From Rhyacophila brunnea (Eukaryota > Arthropoda > Insecta > Trichoptera > Rhyacophilidae), in NCBI GenBank assembly GCA_022495005.1, contig JAGYXB010000135.1, positions 2,542,001 to 2,606,000 of the forward strand: 64,000 nucleotides of DNA. The letters are read 5' to 3'. The translations under genes and the position numbers were made by a program. The notes under the pieces are model-generated. The model had not been told where the DNA came from, did not search any database, and saw only the letters and a list, made by a program, of their open reading frames with translations. Below are positions 1 to 10,705 of this stretch, in pieces (position 1 is the stretch's first letter; the number at the start of each line of letters is the position of its first letter).

Positions 1-169
1 CGTTCCGAAAGTTCAACTTTGTATAAGTCCGGACAGATTTACTCGCATCACCGCCCACCGATATCCTTACAAAGCTCGTCGTGGACACTTTCATTCTGCT
101 ATCTCTAAATGTTTCCGTGTTGCATTTTGATAGGAAACGATTCCCAATTCAATATAATATTATAATATA
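1..169. other. Unassigned flank left of the Helitron
   Basis: Moderately complex sequence with no ORF or repeat recognised in the window. It ends with an AT-rich run whose last base, A169, forms the left half of the A|T dinucleotide into which the Helitron is inserted. Confidence 0.4.
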
Positions 170-2364
170 TCTAATATATAAAAATTAATATTTGTGTGTT
201 TGTTTGTTCGTATTTAATGCGCAGCCATACCGTTCATCCGATTGCGATAAAACTTTGTAAACTTATTGCTTGCACTTGCGGGAAGAGTATAGGCTATACT
301 AATATATAAAAATGAATGTCTGTCTGTCTGTATGTCTGTCTGTCTGTGTATCTGTCCCGTATGCGTTCCTATACCATTCATCCGATTGCAATGAAATTTT
401 GGTAAGTGGTTGCATGCACACCCATGAAGGTTTCTGAATTAGAAAAATCATCATCTTTCTTCTTCTTCTTCATTATATTTTCTTTTATTCGTATGGTTCC
501 TATACCATTCATCCGATTGCAATGAAATTTTGGTAAGTGGTTGTATGCACACCCATGAAGGTTTCTAAATTAGAAAAATCATCATCTTCTTCTTCTTCTT
601 CATTCTATCTTCTTTTATTCGTATGGTTCCTATACCATTCATCCGATTGCAATGAAACCTTCGTCAGTTGTTGTGGTAACACCCGCAATGGTTTTTGAAT
701 TAGTACAACCATCTTCTTCTTCTTCTTCTATTCTATATTCTTCTATTCGTATGCGTTCCTATTCCATTCATCCGATTGCAATAAAATTTTCGTCAGTAAT
801 TGTGCCAACACCCGCGAAGGTTTCTGAATTAGTACAACCATCTTCTTCTTCTTCTCTTCTTCTTCTTCTTCATTCTATCTTCTTTTATTCGTATGGTCCC
901 TATACCATTCATCCGATTGCGATGAAACCTTCGTCAGTTGTTGTGGTAACACCCGCAATGGTTTTGAATTAGTATAACTATCTTCTTCTTCTATTCGTAT
1001 GCGTTTCTATTCCATTCATCCGATTGCAATAAAATTTTCGTCAGTAATTGTGCCAACACCCGCGAAGGTTTCTGAATTAGTACAACCATCTTCTTCTTCT
1101 ATTCTATCTTCGATTCGTATGCGTTCCTATACCATTCATCCGATTGCAATGAAATTTTGATCAAGTGTTGTGCTCACGCCGCAAAGGTTTCTGAATTGTT
1201 ACAACTATTTTCTTTTTCTTCTGTTTGTATGCGTTCTTATACCATTCATCCGATGCGATGAAATTTTGAACAGTTGTTGTGAGCACGCCCGCGAAGAGTT
1301 CTGAATTAGTACAACCATCTTCTTCTTCTTCTATTCGTATGCGTTCCTATACCATTGATCCGATTGCAATGAAACTTTGGTGAGTTGTCGTGCGCACGCC
1401 TGCGAAGGTTTCTGAATTAGTACAACCATCATCTTCTTCTTCTATTCGAATGCCTACCTACACCATTCATCCGATTGCAATGAAACTTTGGTGAGTTGTC
1501 GTGCGCATGCCCACAAAGATTTCTGAATTAGAAAATCATCTTCTACTTCTATTCGTATGCGTTCCTATACCATTCATCCGATTGCAATGACATTTTGATC
1601 AAGTGTTGTGCCCTTGCCTGCAAAGGTTTCTGAATTAGTACAATCATCTTTTTCTTCTTCTATTTGTATGCATTCTTATGCCATTCATCCGATTGTGATG
1701 AAATTTTGACCAGTTGTTGTGCACACGCCCGCAAAGGTTTCTGAATTAGTACAACCATCTGTTTCTTCTTCTATTTGTATGCGTTCTTATGCCATTCATC
1801 CGATTGTGATGAAATTTTGACCAGTTGTTGTGCACACGCCCGCGAAGGTTTTTGAATTAGTACAACCATCTTATTCTTCTTCTATTCGTATGCGTTCCTA
1901 TACCATTAATCCGATTGCAATGAAACTTTGGTGAGTTGTCATGCGCATACCCACGAAGATTTCTGAATTAGAAAATCATCTTCTTCTACTATTCGTATGC
2001 GTTCCTATACCATTCATCCGATTGCGTTGAAACTTTTGTCAGTTGTGTGCGCACACCTACGAAGGTTTCTAAATTATTATTATATAACATACAAAATTTG
2101 TAGTTTGTTTGTCCCATCCAATTTTGATTTTTTTTTTTACTACATATTAATAACATTAATAAAGTTTTCATATTTTGGATTCGATTTTAATTTAGTGTTC
2201 TTATGTTTGACCTTTACTCCTATTAGAATTATTTTCATATTGCCATATTGTATTACACAGATATTTTAATAATAAAAAAAATAATTACCTCTTATTATTT
2301 TTCAAATATCTAAGATAAATATAACCACGAAGCGACCCTGTGCGAAGCCGGGTACTTCAGCTAG
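170..2364 (+). mobile_element. Non-autonomous Helitron, copy 1, with internal tandem array
   Basis: The element starts with TC (170-171, TCTAATATATAAAAATTAAT) and ends with CTAG (2361-2364). It is flanked by A169 and T2365, the classic Helitron insertion between A and T. Just upstream of the 3' end is a short GC-rich inverted repeat, ACCC 2335-2338 and GGGT 2350-2353, seven bases before CTAG, as expected of the Helitron terminator hairpin. There is no Rep/helicase coding sequence, so it depends on an autonomous partner. Most of the body (about 220-2080) is a tandem array. The same ends occur on the minus strand at 23294-25870, which fixes both borders. The TSD-less A|T insertion is diagnostic of Helitrons; the non-autonomous status is inferred from the missing enzyme. 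Confidence 0.88.
215..2085 (+). repeat. Helitron-internal minisatellite, about 15 units
   Basis: Units of roughly 105-135 bases each contain CATTCATCCGATTGCAATGA, then a variable stretch with GTTGTGNNCACNCC and GAAGGTTTCTGAATTAG, and close with a (TTC)n tract followed by ATTCGTATGCGTTCCTA. I counted about 15 occurrences of the CATCCGATTG core, including slightly mutated ones near 1345 and 1903. The (TTC)n part varies in length between units, which explains the period variation. Apparent Ser-rich ORFs (for example 652-972) are only translations of this array. Confidence 0.9.
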
Positions 2365-2582
2365 TTACATTATAAAAATTACCCTTACTGTATCTTTTGA
2401 CTTCGAAGAAAAATAGGAGAGTTTTAAGAAAATAATTATCTGTAATTCTTATTAACAATATTTCTGTATTCTAAGTTCATATATTAAAACGTTTATCAAT
2501 AAATTTATTATAATGATGATTGATATTAAAAAGTATGTATGTGAGAAAAACAAATACAAGTTTTATTATTAGAGCAAATTTG
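2365..2582. other. AT-rich spacer
   Basis: No ORF, inverted repeat or known repeat recognised. Confidence 0.4.
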
Positions 2583-3077
2583 CTATTTTTTACAACGTTT
2601 TTCTTAGCTCGTATTCTTATTTGTTTTGTGGTCGTTTGTCCGGTACAAATCTTGCAATCGATTTTTAACTAACTTCCCGACTAGCTAGACATTTGAAACT
2701 TTTAGACTATATCAGAACACGATGCCATTTTTATTCATTTTTTGAATACTTTTAGCCATCTTTAAGTAGAATTGATTCCATTTTCAGTTAATTCTGTTTT
2801 GTATGAAAAGTTATTTCGGTAGAAATCCGTAAAAAGTAAAACTATTATTAGTTGCTAAGTGAGTCCTAGCAACTAAATTATTAATATTAATATATGCGTG
2901 TGTTACTATGGAAATCATTATGACGTGTCAAAATGAAATTTCAGTATATTTATTCAGTATTTCTATCAAGTACAAATTTTTTGATCGTTTAAGCTAGTCA
3001 AGTCAAGTTTATAATATAATTCAACATAAAATTTAAAAACGTTGTACATAAAAAGTTCTTTTTATCTTGTAATTATT
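2583..3077 (+). repeat. Interspersed repeat family R3, copy 1
   Basis: About 490 bases that recur at 43401-43905 and, 5'-truncated, at 11961-12232. Conserved blocks include AACTTCCCGACTAGCTAGAC, TTTTAGCCATNTTTAAG, AGTTATTTCGG, GTCCTAGCAACTAAATTATT and CGTGYGTTACTATGGAAAT, and it ends in TTTATCTTGTAATTATTT. Near the left edge is ACAACGTTTTT and near the right edge its complement AAAAACGTTGT, so the core can fold back. Similarity extends some 40 bases beyond the right motif. No coding capacity; a MITE or SINE-like repeat of unknown class. Confidence 0.75.
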
Positions 3078-3377
3078 TTACATAGTGTTTACCAATTTAT
3101 ACGTTCTCTTAGCACTTGAAAGAAACTCTTTCTTATTAATTTTATTCGTTCAGTTTCTTGTGATTGTTAATCCATAGACAAAAATTAAAATTATTAAAAT
3201 TATAATTACACATATATAAATAGAATTGTTGAGGGTTTTTCTGTTTGCAAAATTTAAATGCACATTATCTATAATAATTTGAATTTTATAAAAGACAATA
3301 TCATTCATGCATTGCATGCATGCACACAACACATAATAATCTTTTAACTATTTTTTTAGTTCAACGAGTAACAGTTT

Positions 3378-3410
<33 letters not shown>

Positions 3411-3711
3411 CAGTGTGAGTACCTTTGGGCATCTATTTTTTTAGTAGATTTCTGCTATATCTGAGGTGTTTTCAAATAATGCAAGTATGTTCAATAAAGA
3501 ACGTTACATAATCAAAACTTGTTAATTATTCTATTAAAAAAAAAGTTTCTTAAATTATTAGCAAGTGAAAGTACGTTATCTGTACAATTTAGAGTGATTC
3601 TGATGGTAGCTAGTAGTTAAGGTTATTGATACCTTGATTGAAATACAAAAAACGATTGCCGAAATTAACGCAATTGAAGATGTAAATACTGCTTGTCAAT
3701 TTTGTCATAAT
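3078..3711. other. AT-rich spacer with a 29-bp poly-A run
   Basis: Contains an uninterrupted run of 29 A at 3382-3410. No retroelement body could be recognised immediately upstream, so this is either a simple repeat or the tail of a decayed insertion. No plausible gene. Confidence 0.5.
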
Positions 3712-3800
3712 TAGATGGTAAATACGTGGCACAATTAATAAACACATTTGCATGAATCTAATCGATGCGGGTTCGAGTCACGTCGGGCGTCGTATTTTTA
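3712..3800 (+). repeat. tRNA-like SINE relic
   Basis: Ends in GCGGGTTCGAGTCACGTCGG (about 3766-3785), a good pol III B-box (GGTTCGANTC) in a tRNA-like setting, with a weak A-box (TAGATGGTAAATACG) about 50 bases upstream. The acceptor stem does not pair, so it is not a functional tRNA gene. Confidence 0.45.
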
Positions 3801-4834
3801 TTCAAAATTATATATTTTTAATATCTTGTGATCAAACGAAAACCAACTCTCGCGATGATATACGTTTAAGATAACTAATTTCCGGGTCTTCGAAATTCAA
3901 TTAAAACCATTATGATCACTACATCTTTAAACTAAATTTATGCACTTTGTATAGTATTAATGTGTTTTAAATTAAGTGTCCATTATTCATGACGAGCCTG
4001 AAATTGCATTTTTTGTTTCAACGCGCAGGTACTAACATGGTTAATATTTCTAAAATAAAATGTAAATTTAATGTTGAAAACTATGTAGTTGCTCTTACTA
4101 GTCGTTGCATTTAAATCTGCTATTATGGTTTTTTATCTGAGGTTAATATTTTTTAATATACCTACAGTGTTCTTCATTTTGACCTCAAAGAAGTCTGAAA
4201 TATTTACAATTTAAACGTTTATTCATATTTTTAAATTAATGTGAAGAAATATATATTTTTCATAAATAAAACATGAAAAAAAATCCGGATTACAAAAAGG
4301 ATATGAGAGAATAATAAATGTTTTCATTGTAATTCTGACTCATTCATTGAATCATACGGTTTCTGCATATATTTATTAAAATAAGGTTAAATGAATATGT
4401 AATAGACATTTTTTGGGTCGTCCCTATATTTTTGGGAGACTCGCAGTATGAATATTAACTCTTTTTTTGAATTTTTTAGAAGAATACAACTTTATGGGAC
4501 ACACAAAAACTCTTTCTGTACAAAAATATTTTAAATTGGCGCTAAAACAATTTCATTCATCCGACTATTGAAAATAAACATGAATAGGTACTGCAACGCT
4601 ATAAAATATTTTAAGTATTTGAATTCAATTATCTATACATAGAAATTATATTTTAAATTGCTTGAATTTACGTGGTTCAATATTTAACACTCGATAAATT
4701 AGAAATATTTTTGATATAAGATTATATTAGGAAACATCACACAGTTATAGGTATAATATGGTCTATATATCTATAACTTCATATTTCCAGAACTAAAATA
4801 TCAAAAAACTTTTTTTAATTTTTAATTATGCCAT
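3801..4834. other. AT-rich spacer
   Basis: Low-complexity AT-rich sequence. No ORF over 60 codons, no repeat or tRNA-like block recognised. Confidence 0.4.
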
Positions 4835-5190
4835 CACCACTATAACCTTGGGCTGATCAACTGCTAGCCGTAGACCTTCCCTAGACCCTTTCACATTTCT
4901 CGGTATCTGGTTTTTCGCTGCTACATACAGCTAACGTTTAGTGACATGTTTGGCACATTGTCATTCCGTCAATTAACACATTGCATATTATGCCCATCTA
5001 ACATTTATTTATTATACATCTTTATACATTTATTTTTACGTGACCTTTCCACGTTTATGTTTTACCCAACTTGCAAATTTCCACACTCTTAATTTTGTTA
5101 TTTCTCTTACATTAAGAGTCCATGTTTCACATGTAAACATTGGCATTGGTTACACGATATATTATGATGACAAATTTACATTTTGCTCAC
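4835..5190 (-). pseudogene. LINE reverse-transcriptase C-terminal relic
   Basis: Reading the minus strand near 5130 gives CETWTLNVREITKLRVWKF, matching the conserved 'YGCETWTL' block that follows the RT domain of RTE/R4-type LINEs. Further downstream on the minus strand (about 4910-4860) pieces such as DTEKCERV and, one frame over, QLISP fit the terminal 'D.E.W..LG..Y.QQLI' region of the same proteins. Several stops and frameshifts separate the pieces, so it is long dead. The clade is uncertain. Confidence 0.6.
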
Positions 5191-5349
5191 AATAAATGTC
5201 TTCAATTATGCATAACTCTTTTTTTAGTCAATAGAAAACTTCATTGCATTTATTATTATATGTATATATGTGAAAAATGTTAACACAATTTAATTAGATA
5301 GGTATAATTTGTCAGAGTTCATGATATCAAATTTAAGTCACTATATTTT
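5191..5349. other. AT-rich spacer
   Basis: Nothing recognised. Confidence 0.4.
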
Positions 5350-5520
5350 GTACCAACAGTAGCCGACTTAGTCAAATGCACGTCTATGAAGCCGTGGGTC
5401 GTATGTTTGATTTCACGGCTGAGCAAAATAAATATTATTTTTTTAACGGTGTCTTTGTTCCAGCACAAGGCTCCAACGGGTTGAGTAATAACATAATAAC
5501 CATTTCTCGTAAAAAAAAAC
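5350..5520 (+). repeat. Degenerate tRNA-like SINE relic
   Basis: AGCCGACTTAGTCAAATGCA (5361-5380) resembles a tRNA 5' half with A-box, and GTCGTATGTTTGATTTCACGG a decayed B-box. An A/T-rich body and a poly-A (about 5511-5519) follow. Assignment rests on the tRNA-like head only. Confidence 0.4.
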
Positions 5521-5839
5521 TAGTTATCACAGTATATATTAATAACATATAAATTCGAAAATCAGTTTGCCATAGTTAGCTTTGAAGCCAGATTTGGTTT
5601 ATTACTTTATGGCCGCCATGGATATAATGGTATAGACGTAACTATTGGAAATAAAATATCCCATATTTTTCCATACCAATTATATCTTGTTACAACCTCG
5701 CCCAGAAGGTAACTCACTTACCTTTTTGTTTATGTACCTACTATACATCCAAGCGTATTGAACATTATTATAATATTTCATGATACTGACATTAAACAGG
5801 CATCCTGGTATTGTTTGTAACTAGTAATTAAGTGAAATT
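5521..5839. other. Unassigned spacer
   Basis: No credible ORF or repeat; nothing recognised. Confidence 0.4.
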
Positions 5840-6270
5840 TAATCTTTTCTCATCGATTAATGCTTTATACAGGAAGGGTTTAAAACCGAGAGCGCTCTCC
5901 AGGAGTCCAATGTCACATTTCGCATACATAACACAAACGGCACCCAAACTGAATACATAACTCGGCGAAACATACTGCCGAGGCCCGGAAAAATAAAGAG
6001 CACGTGTGCGATGCTCCTCCATGGTAGGGTGCCCGCAAAACAGGAGAGAGCCCACCCCCCTGAAAAAAAATGTGGGACAAAACGAAGACGCACGGAAAGC
6101 GAGAGGCAATAATTGGATTTGAAGAACTGCCTGCGTGAATACCAAAGGAAGTGGGCTACGGGCTGCAAGGCGGACGAATGACACGCAGGGTGTATTACGC
6201 GCATTCCGTGTGTTTTTGGCAATAATTGCTTCGGGCAAATAATGTTATTTCACGCCAATGGGTTAACTTC
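5840..6270. other. GC-elevated non-repetitive island (candidate regulatory DNA)
   Basis: Composition changes sharply from AT-rich flanks to mixed, high-complexity sequence, with CpG-containing words such as GCGCATTCCGTG and TTTCACGCC. Two overlapping minus-strand ORFs (136 and 121 codons) exist in different frames. Neither shows a recognisable domain, and their overlap suggests chance openness. A conserved non-coding or cis-regulatory element is a reasonable guess; it rests on composition only. Confidence 0.3.
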
Positions 6271-6740
6271 TCAAATAAATGATTATTTAAAAGTCTTTCA
6301 GTTGTAATCGTACAAACATAAACTCACTAGGAAGCTTTATTCATTACTAAAAATTTCTTATTCGTCAAACATTTTCATTTTGCTTTAAGTAGGTACTTAT
6401 ATACCAGTAGCTTACACCCGGATTTTCTGGGGAATTTGTTTGTTTCTACTTCTTCGATTTTCTTCTTAAATTATACTCAAATATTTTTTTAGTTGTTATT
6501 TACAACGCGAAAAACGTTTGGCTTTCCCGATCATGGTATTAATTATCTACGATATAAAATTTAAAGTGTGTTGAAAATGAAACAATACTTGCTTTTCATC
6601 ATCACAAAGAAAGTTTTGGTCAGTTTTGGGCACTTATCTACTTATTGCACTTATGGTCAAATTACTATCCTACTATGTAAAGAGCCTACTACGTTACAGT
6701 AAGGGAAAATTATGCCTCATTTTAAAGCGTTGTAACTTAT
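6271..6740. other. AT-rich spacer
   Basis: No ORF, RNA gene or repeat recognised. Confidence 0.4.
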
Positions 6741-6769
6741 ATTCTCTTTCTCTTACTCCTATGGAGTGA

Positions 6770-6935
6770 TGTAATATGAATCAATGATACGATGAGGTCA
6801 CGTAAGCGTCCTCATAATTAATTTGAAAACGACTTTCAAGTAAAGTGGTTATGGAAATAAAAATATGAATGGTTAAATGCTTCCTCTCTACAAATCTCAA
6901 TGAAATCGTATCATATTACAACTAAATGTTCATTC
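6770..6935 (+). repeat. Diverged duplicate segment, copy 1
   Basis: Shares GAGGTCACGT, TTAATTTGAAAACGACTTTC and GGAAATAAAAATA followed by GCTTCC and CAACTAAATGTTCA with 19128-19262, in the same order and orientation with small indels. It has no TIR, tRNA head or coding match, so it may be an old transposon fragment or a duplicated regulatory segment. Confidence 0.55.
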
Positions 6936-7250
6936 TTTAAAAGTATTTGTTGGATAAAGGTAGCCTGTGACTAAACTAAAAGTATAGTGGGTAATAATTT
7001 GGATGGAATGATCAATTGGGACTCCTAAGCTGCGATCGATGAACTATGTAGAAAACTACACAGTAGGTCTGTGGCTAGGGCAGTGAATGGAACTTGCAGT
7101 AGACACGGGTGATGGAAGACATTTCCTGGAGATGGCCTTGAAGTGATGTTGAGCCACACTGCGTTTTATTGACGATAATACAAAGAAATTGTTGCAATAC
7201 CTATTGACAGTTACCAATATTAAAGTAATTGGACTACATTCATAATTATA
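6936..7250. other. Unassigned spacer
   Basis: No gene. Slightly less AT-rich between 7020 and 7150, without recognised similarity. Confidence 0.4.
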
Positions 7251-7332
7251 GTCATCATCAGCCTGAATCTATTCAGTGCTGGATGAAGGCCTCTTCAAGC
7301 TGTTTCCACTTCTCTCGGTCCTGCGCATTATT
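7251..7332 (-). pseudogene. RTE-type LINE 3' end fragment
   Basis: The minus strand from 7328 reads NAQDREKWKQLEEAFIQH followed by a stop, the typical extreme C-terminus of RTE-like reverse transcriptases ('AQDR..W..L.EAF'). After the stop comes the short 3' UTR ending in CTGATGATGAC (complement of 7251-7261). Only the last ~18 codons survive, as expected of a severely 5'-truncated copy. Confidence 0.7.
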
Positions 7333-7469
7333 ATAATTTTAGTATTATACCTTGTACCTATATTAGACAGATTTCTAAAATATATTTCAAGTATGCCAAA
7401 AAGTTGAAATATTTGTGATCATTATTCTTGATTATCTGAGTCTCATTTAATCAAAAATTGCTCAATTAA
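7333..7469. other. AT-rich spacer
   Basis: Nothing recognised. Confidence 0.4.
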
Positions 7470-7745
7470 CGCCATTTAAACTTGCGCCGCTTCCGGTCGT
7501 CAAGTTAGAACTTTCCCGTGGCCGAAAAAAGGCGGCAATTAAAAATACAAATAATAAAGCCGCCAGTTTTAATGACGCAAATTTTGGCGGGAAAGCAGCA
7601 GCGCCACTGCCGCCCCCTGTTGTTTGCGTCGCGAGTTAATTGGCCGCCGGACGAGCTGACACACAACTACATAATTCACGCCACGAGCCGCCCCTGGAAA
7701 TCAATAAGGTCGTTACTCGCTGCAGCTCAGAGCAACTGATCGCAA
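7470..7745. promoter_or_regulatory. GC-elevated island with homeodomain-like motifs (candidate enhancer)
   Basis: About 275 bases of non-repetitive, CpG-rich sequence in an AT desert. It has repeated GGCGGC/GCCGCC words (for example around 7531, 7559 and 7640) interleaved with ATTA/TAAT cores (GGCAATTAAAAA, TTTTAATGACG, GTTAATTGGCC). Such a mix is common in insect developmental enhancers and conserved non-coding elements. The short ORFs here (73 and 60 codons) overlap in different frames and have no recognised domain. Function is inferred from composition only. Confidence 0.35.
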
Positions 7746-8740
7746 TAATAATAATGGTGCGTATTATATTATATGAACTCTCTTCTGATCATGTACAGAA
7801 GATATTATGGAAGGGAAAGTAATAATTATTTATTTATTCAGGAACCAGTATTACGTATTGTACGTGTACATTATGACCGTGAACATTTATTCAAATAATG
7901 GATCGCAGAATAACATTGAGACCAGATGACACCGTTAATGTCCAGCATTTTAAAAAACACTATTATATTATAGCCAAAATTATAAGATAACATAACTAGG
8001 TACCACAAAGTGTAGAAAACTGCATTCTTCAGTCATATTTTAAGACACGTAGAGCATTAGAGGCAGATGCAAGAGGTGTTTTTCCTGGCTATACAATTTT
8101 TAAATGCACGTAGGAACCGCTTTAAAGACAGATTTTACTGGCACTATCTCTTGGGTGTCCTAAAATACCTTCTTTAGCTCTTTTAACTTACCAATCAAAA
8201 ATGTTCCTTACAGATTCAGATTGAAAATAGAGATGTATATTATGTTTATTGTATATACAATGTCATTTTGATTTTTATATTTCGTTTCCGATTTTCAAAA
8301 GATTATTTTTTTCTGAGTTTTCTTCTGAAGATTCTTTTCGTACATCGAACTGTTGCAAACTACACAAATTGCTGATCAGTCACTATAAAAAACTACGTAG
8401 GTACCACTAATTGTCTACTTCTTGAAACTCGTATGTACCACCAGACGTATGCATATCACAGTTTAGGAAATACCGATATTAAACGTAACAAATAATGATT
8501 TCGTACCTTTCCATAATGTATATAATAAATATAAAAATATTTTTGGTTTCTACTGGTCTACAGTGTATACCTACAAGCGATAGTCTTTCTTCGTGAAAGG
8601 CGTAATAGAAAAATTGTATATAACTAAAGGCACCAATTAAAAGCTTAATCACTTTTAAATATCATGCAGTATTATGCAAGTACAATCATTTAAAGGTTTA
8701 TAACTACCAAACATAACAAAAAAACGAATATATTATTATG
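7746..8740. other. AT-rich spacer
   Basis: No recognised gene, RNA or repeat. Confidence 0.4.
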
Positions 8741-9174
8741 TTCTAATGGATTTAAGTTTTGTACTATTCCATTTGAGTTACCATGGTTCCCAGAATGGAC
8801 GATTTTACACCTCTTGGTTGTAGTGTTTTATTGTTTATAATCACTAATGATCTTTTATTAAGTTTTGATGATTTATTATACACTTATCGTATGTATTATT
8901 ATTGATAAGGTATGGGTTTTTTACAAACACTTCAACTATTCATAATTTGTTTGTTTTATTTTTTATTATGAACCTTGACTTAATAGGTAGGTGATAAAGT
9001 TTTTACCTACTTTTTTGTATCGATTTGTTATATAAGTTAGAGTTAATAGTATTTGTTGTCAGTGTGTATTTGCCTTTGGGTGAGTGTACACAGTGCCCGA
9101 AGATGCCGAAAGGCGAATTCCGGGTCGCAAAAAACGACTCAAATGGAATAGTATAAAACTTAAATTCATTAGAA
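8741..9174 (-). mobile_element. MITE family C, copy with both inverted ends
   Basis: The left end TTCTAATGGATTTAAGTTTT (8741-8760), continuing to CATTTGAG at 8775, is mirrored at the right end (about 9137-9174), giving terminal inverted repeats of roughly 37 bases with few mismatches. Inside the right end lies a GC-richer block with GAAAGGCGAATTCCGGGTCG. The internal sequence matches other copies at 36101, 53440, 57057, 50676 and, without the end, 21545. No ORF of note; a non-autonomous DNA transposon. I could not assign the superfamily because no clear target duplication was visible. Confidence 0.75.
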
Positions 9175-9683
9175 TTTAAATTCAAATTCCATCAAGTACC
9201 TTCGGTCGATAGTATTAATATTATTATATATATATAAAATATGACATATATTTTTTATTATGTCCATACTTCAATTATTCAATAATATAATGTAAATTGA
9301 TCATCAATACATACAAAATTCAATCAATTGAACAGTCTATAACATAATATACATTATATATAGCAGAAAGCACACAATTATATCTACGTTGGTTCTACCT
9401 GTGACACGAAGCAATATAGTGTATCCATATTTAATTAGATAAGTAGATTGGAGCAATGTTAACCTGAGATTGCAACCGACGCGGTATGTACGTAAATGAG
9501 ATGCATGCCTTCTGTCCTTGGTCTTGCAAGTTACGTCGCCAGAAATAGCATCCGCTATATTGGGAACTAGACTCATTTATTAAAGAACATTTAGATTTAT
9601 GGTACGATAATTACCTAAATAGTATATACACTTTACTTAAGCCCAATAGTATTTTATCCAATACTAAATAATCTTCTTTTCTT
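9175..9683. other. AT-rich spacer
   Basis: Contains a slightly more complex stretch at 9450-9570 without recognised coding or repeat identity (a 79-codon minus ORF looks fortuitous). Confidence 0.4.
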
Positions 9684-9762
9684 TTGACCATGTCCGATCC
9701 TAATATGATCATATGGATCTCCGTGGAGTGGAGGTTTGTATCAACAGATATTTTTTTAGCTT
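9684..9762 (-). repeat. SINE family A, 3' tail fragment
   Basis: Carries GACCATGTCCGATCCTAATA (9685-9704), then ATATGGATCTCC and AACAGATATTTTTTT, the 3' tail also found at 48505-48590 and, in direct orientation, at 55040-55102. The tRNA-like head is missing, so this is a tail-only fragment. Confidence 0.7.
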
Positions 9763-10502
9763 AAACAAGTTTTAATTTAAAAAAAACGTCTGCATACACC
9801 CGAATATCAAAGGCACTATAACAGACTTCTGAATAAAATATTATAAATAAATAATTAATCTAATAATGACACGAATCTTCTTTTTATAATGCTAAATCGA
9901 TTAAATTAGTAGTTTTTATTATATTTTATTATAAGTATTTCTATCAATTTTTGAACAGTTTAACTGATAAAATTATTAGACTTAAATATGATCTATTCAT
10001 TTATAAAAGGTGAACTCACTTATACATTTTTTTTCTTATTATTTTCTTATTATTTCCAAGTTTACATATTGTTTTATTTTAATACTGAATAATCACCTAC
10101 CTTTTATAATGCAAAGCTTACCGGATCCACCCATAAATCTTTCCATTTATTTTTCTTATCCTGTTCTAATATTCTAGCGAATACATGAGAGATTCCATCA
10201 AAAATGTACAAATTTGGATATATTCTTGAAAGGGTCTCGATCGATACGAAATTTCCCTTGTTGGTTCATGAGAATTTTCGTTAATTAGTAATTTTATTTA
10301 AAATGGTTGCTAGCCTGATAAATCCCTCATAATACTGAAAGGCTTTAGACACGTCCAGTAGGAAATATTTTATTATACTTACAAGGTAATGTTTGATATG
10401 GTATGTACTTACTATAGATTCATAAAAATGATGAAAAAGTATGCAATAATATTAGTTAAGGTAATTTATTTTATTATTAACTAGTGTATATTCAAATGAA
10501 AT
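9763..10502. other. AT-rich spacer
   Basis: Nothing recognised. Confidence 0.4.
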
Positions 10503-10705
10503 ACTATTACTACTACTTCACCATATTACGTTCCAGAAAATATCATAGAGCACGCACAAGGTCGCGGCACTTTCTTCAGTCCATTTCCACGTCTTGTGCC
10601 TCTCGCCATTTAAGCCCAAAAGCATGCAGGTCACTTTTGTAGCACCAATGCAGGGTAAGAAGAAAATAAATGGCCACGGTGAAGCAATCCCTCCTTCCAA
10701 AGGAA
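10503..10705 (+). repeat. Dispersed repeat pair P, copy 1
   Basis: Aligns with 56315-56480: CACCATATTACGTTCCAG here against CACAATGTCACGCCCCAG there, followed in both by CATAGA(G/A)CA.GCACAAG(G/T)TCGCG and later CTTTTG(T/C)AGCA. GC content is well above the flanks. Probably an old LINE fragment; the antisense 60-codon ORF has no recognised domain. Confidence 0.55.

Noticed and set aside
652..972. Ser-rich ORF of 106 codons (and similar ORFs at 24100-25026)
   Set aside because: Translation of the Helitron tandem array; the (TTC)n tract gives Ser runs and several frames are open in parallel.
5828..6238. 136-codon minus ORF as a gene
   Set aside because: A second frame over the same bases is also open for 121 codons, and no domain, signal peptide or splice context was recognised.
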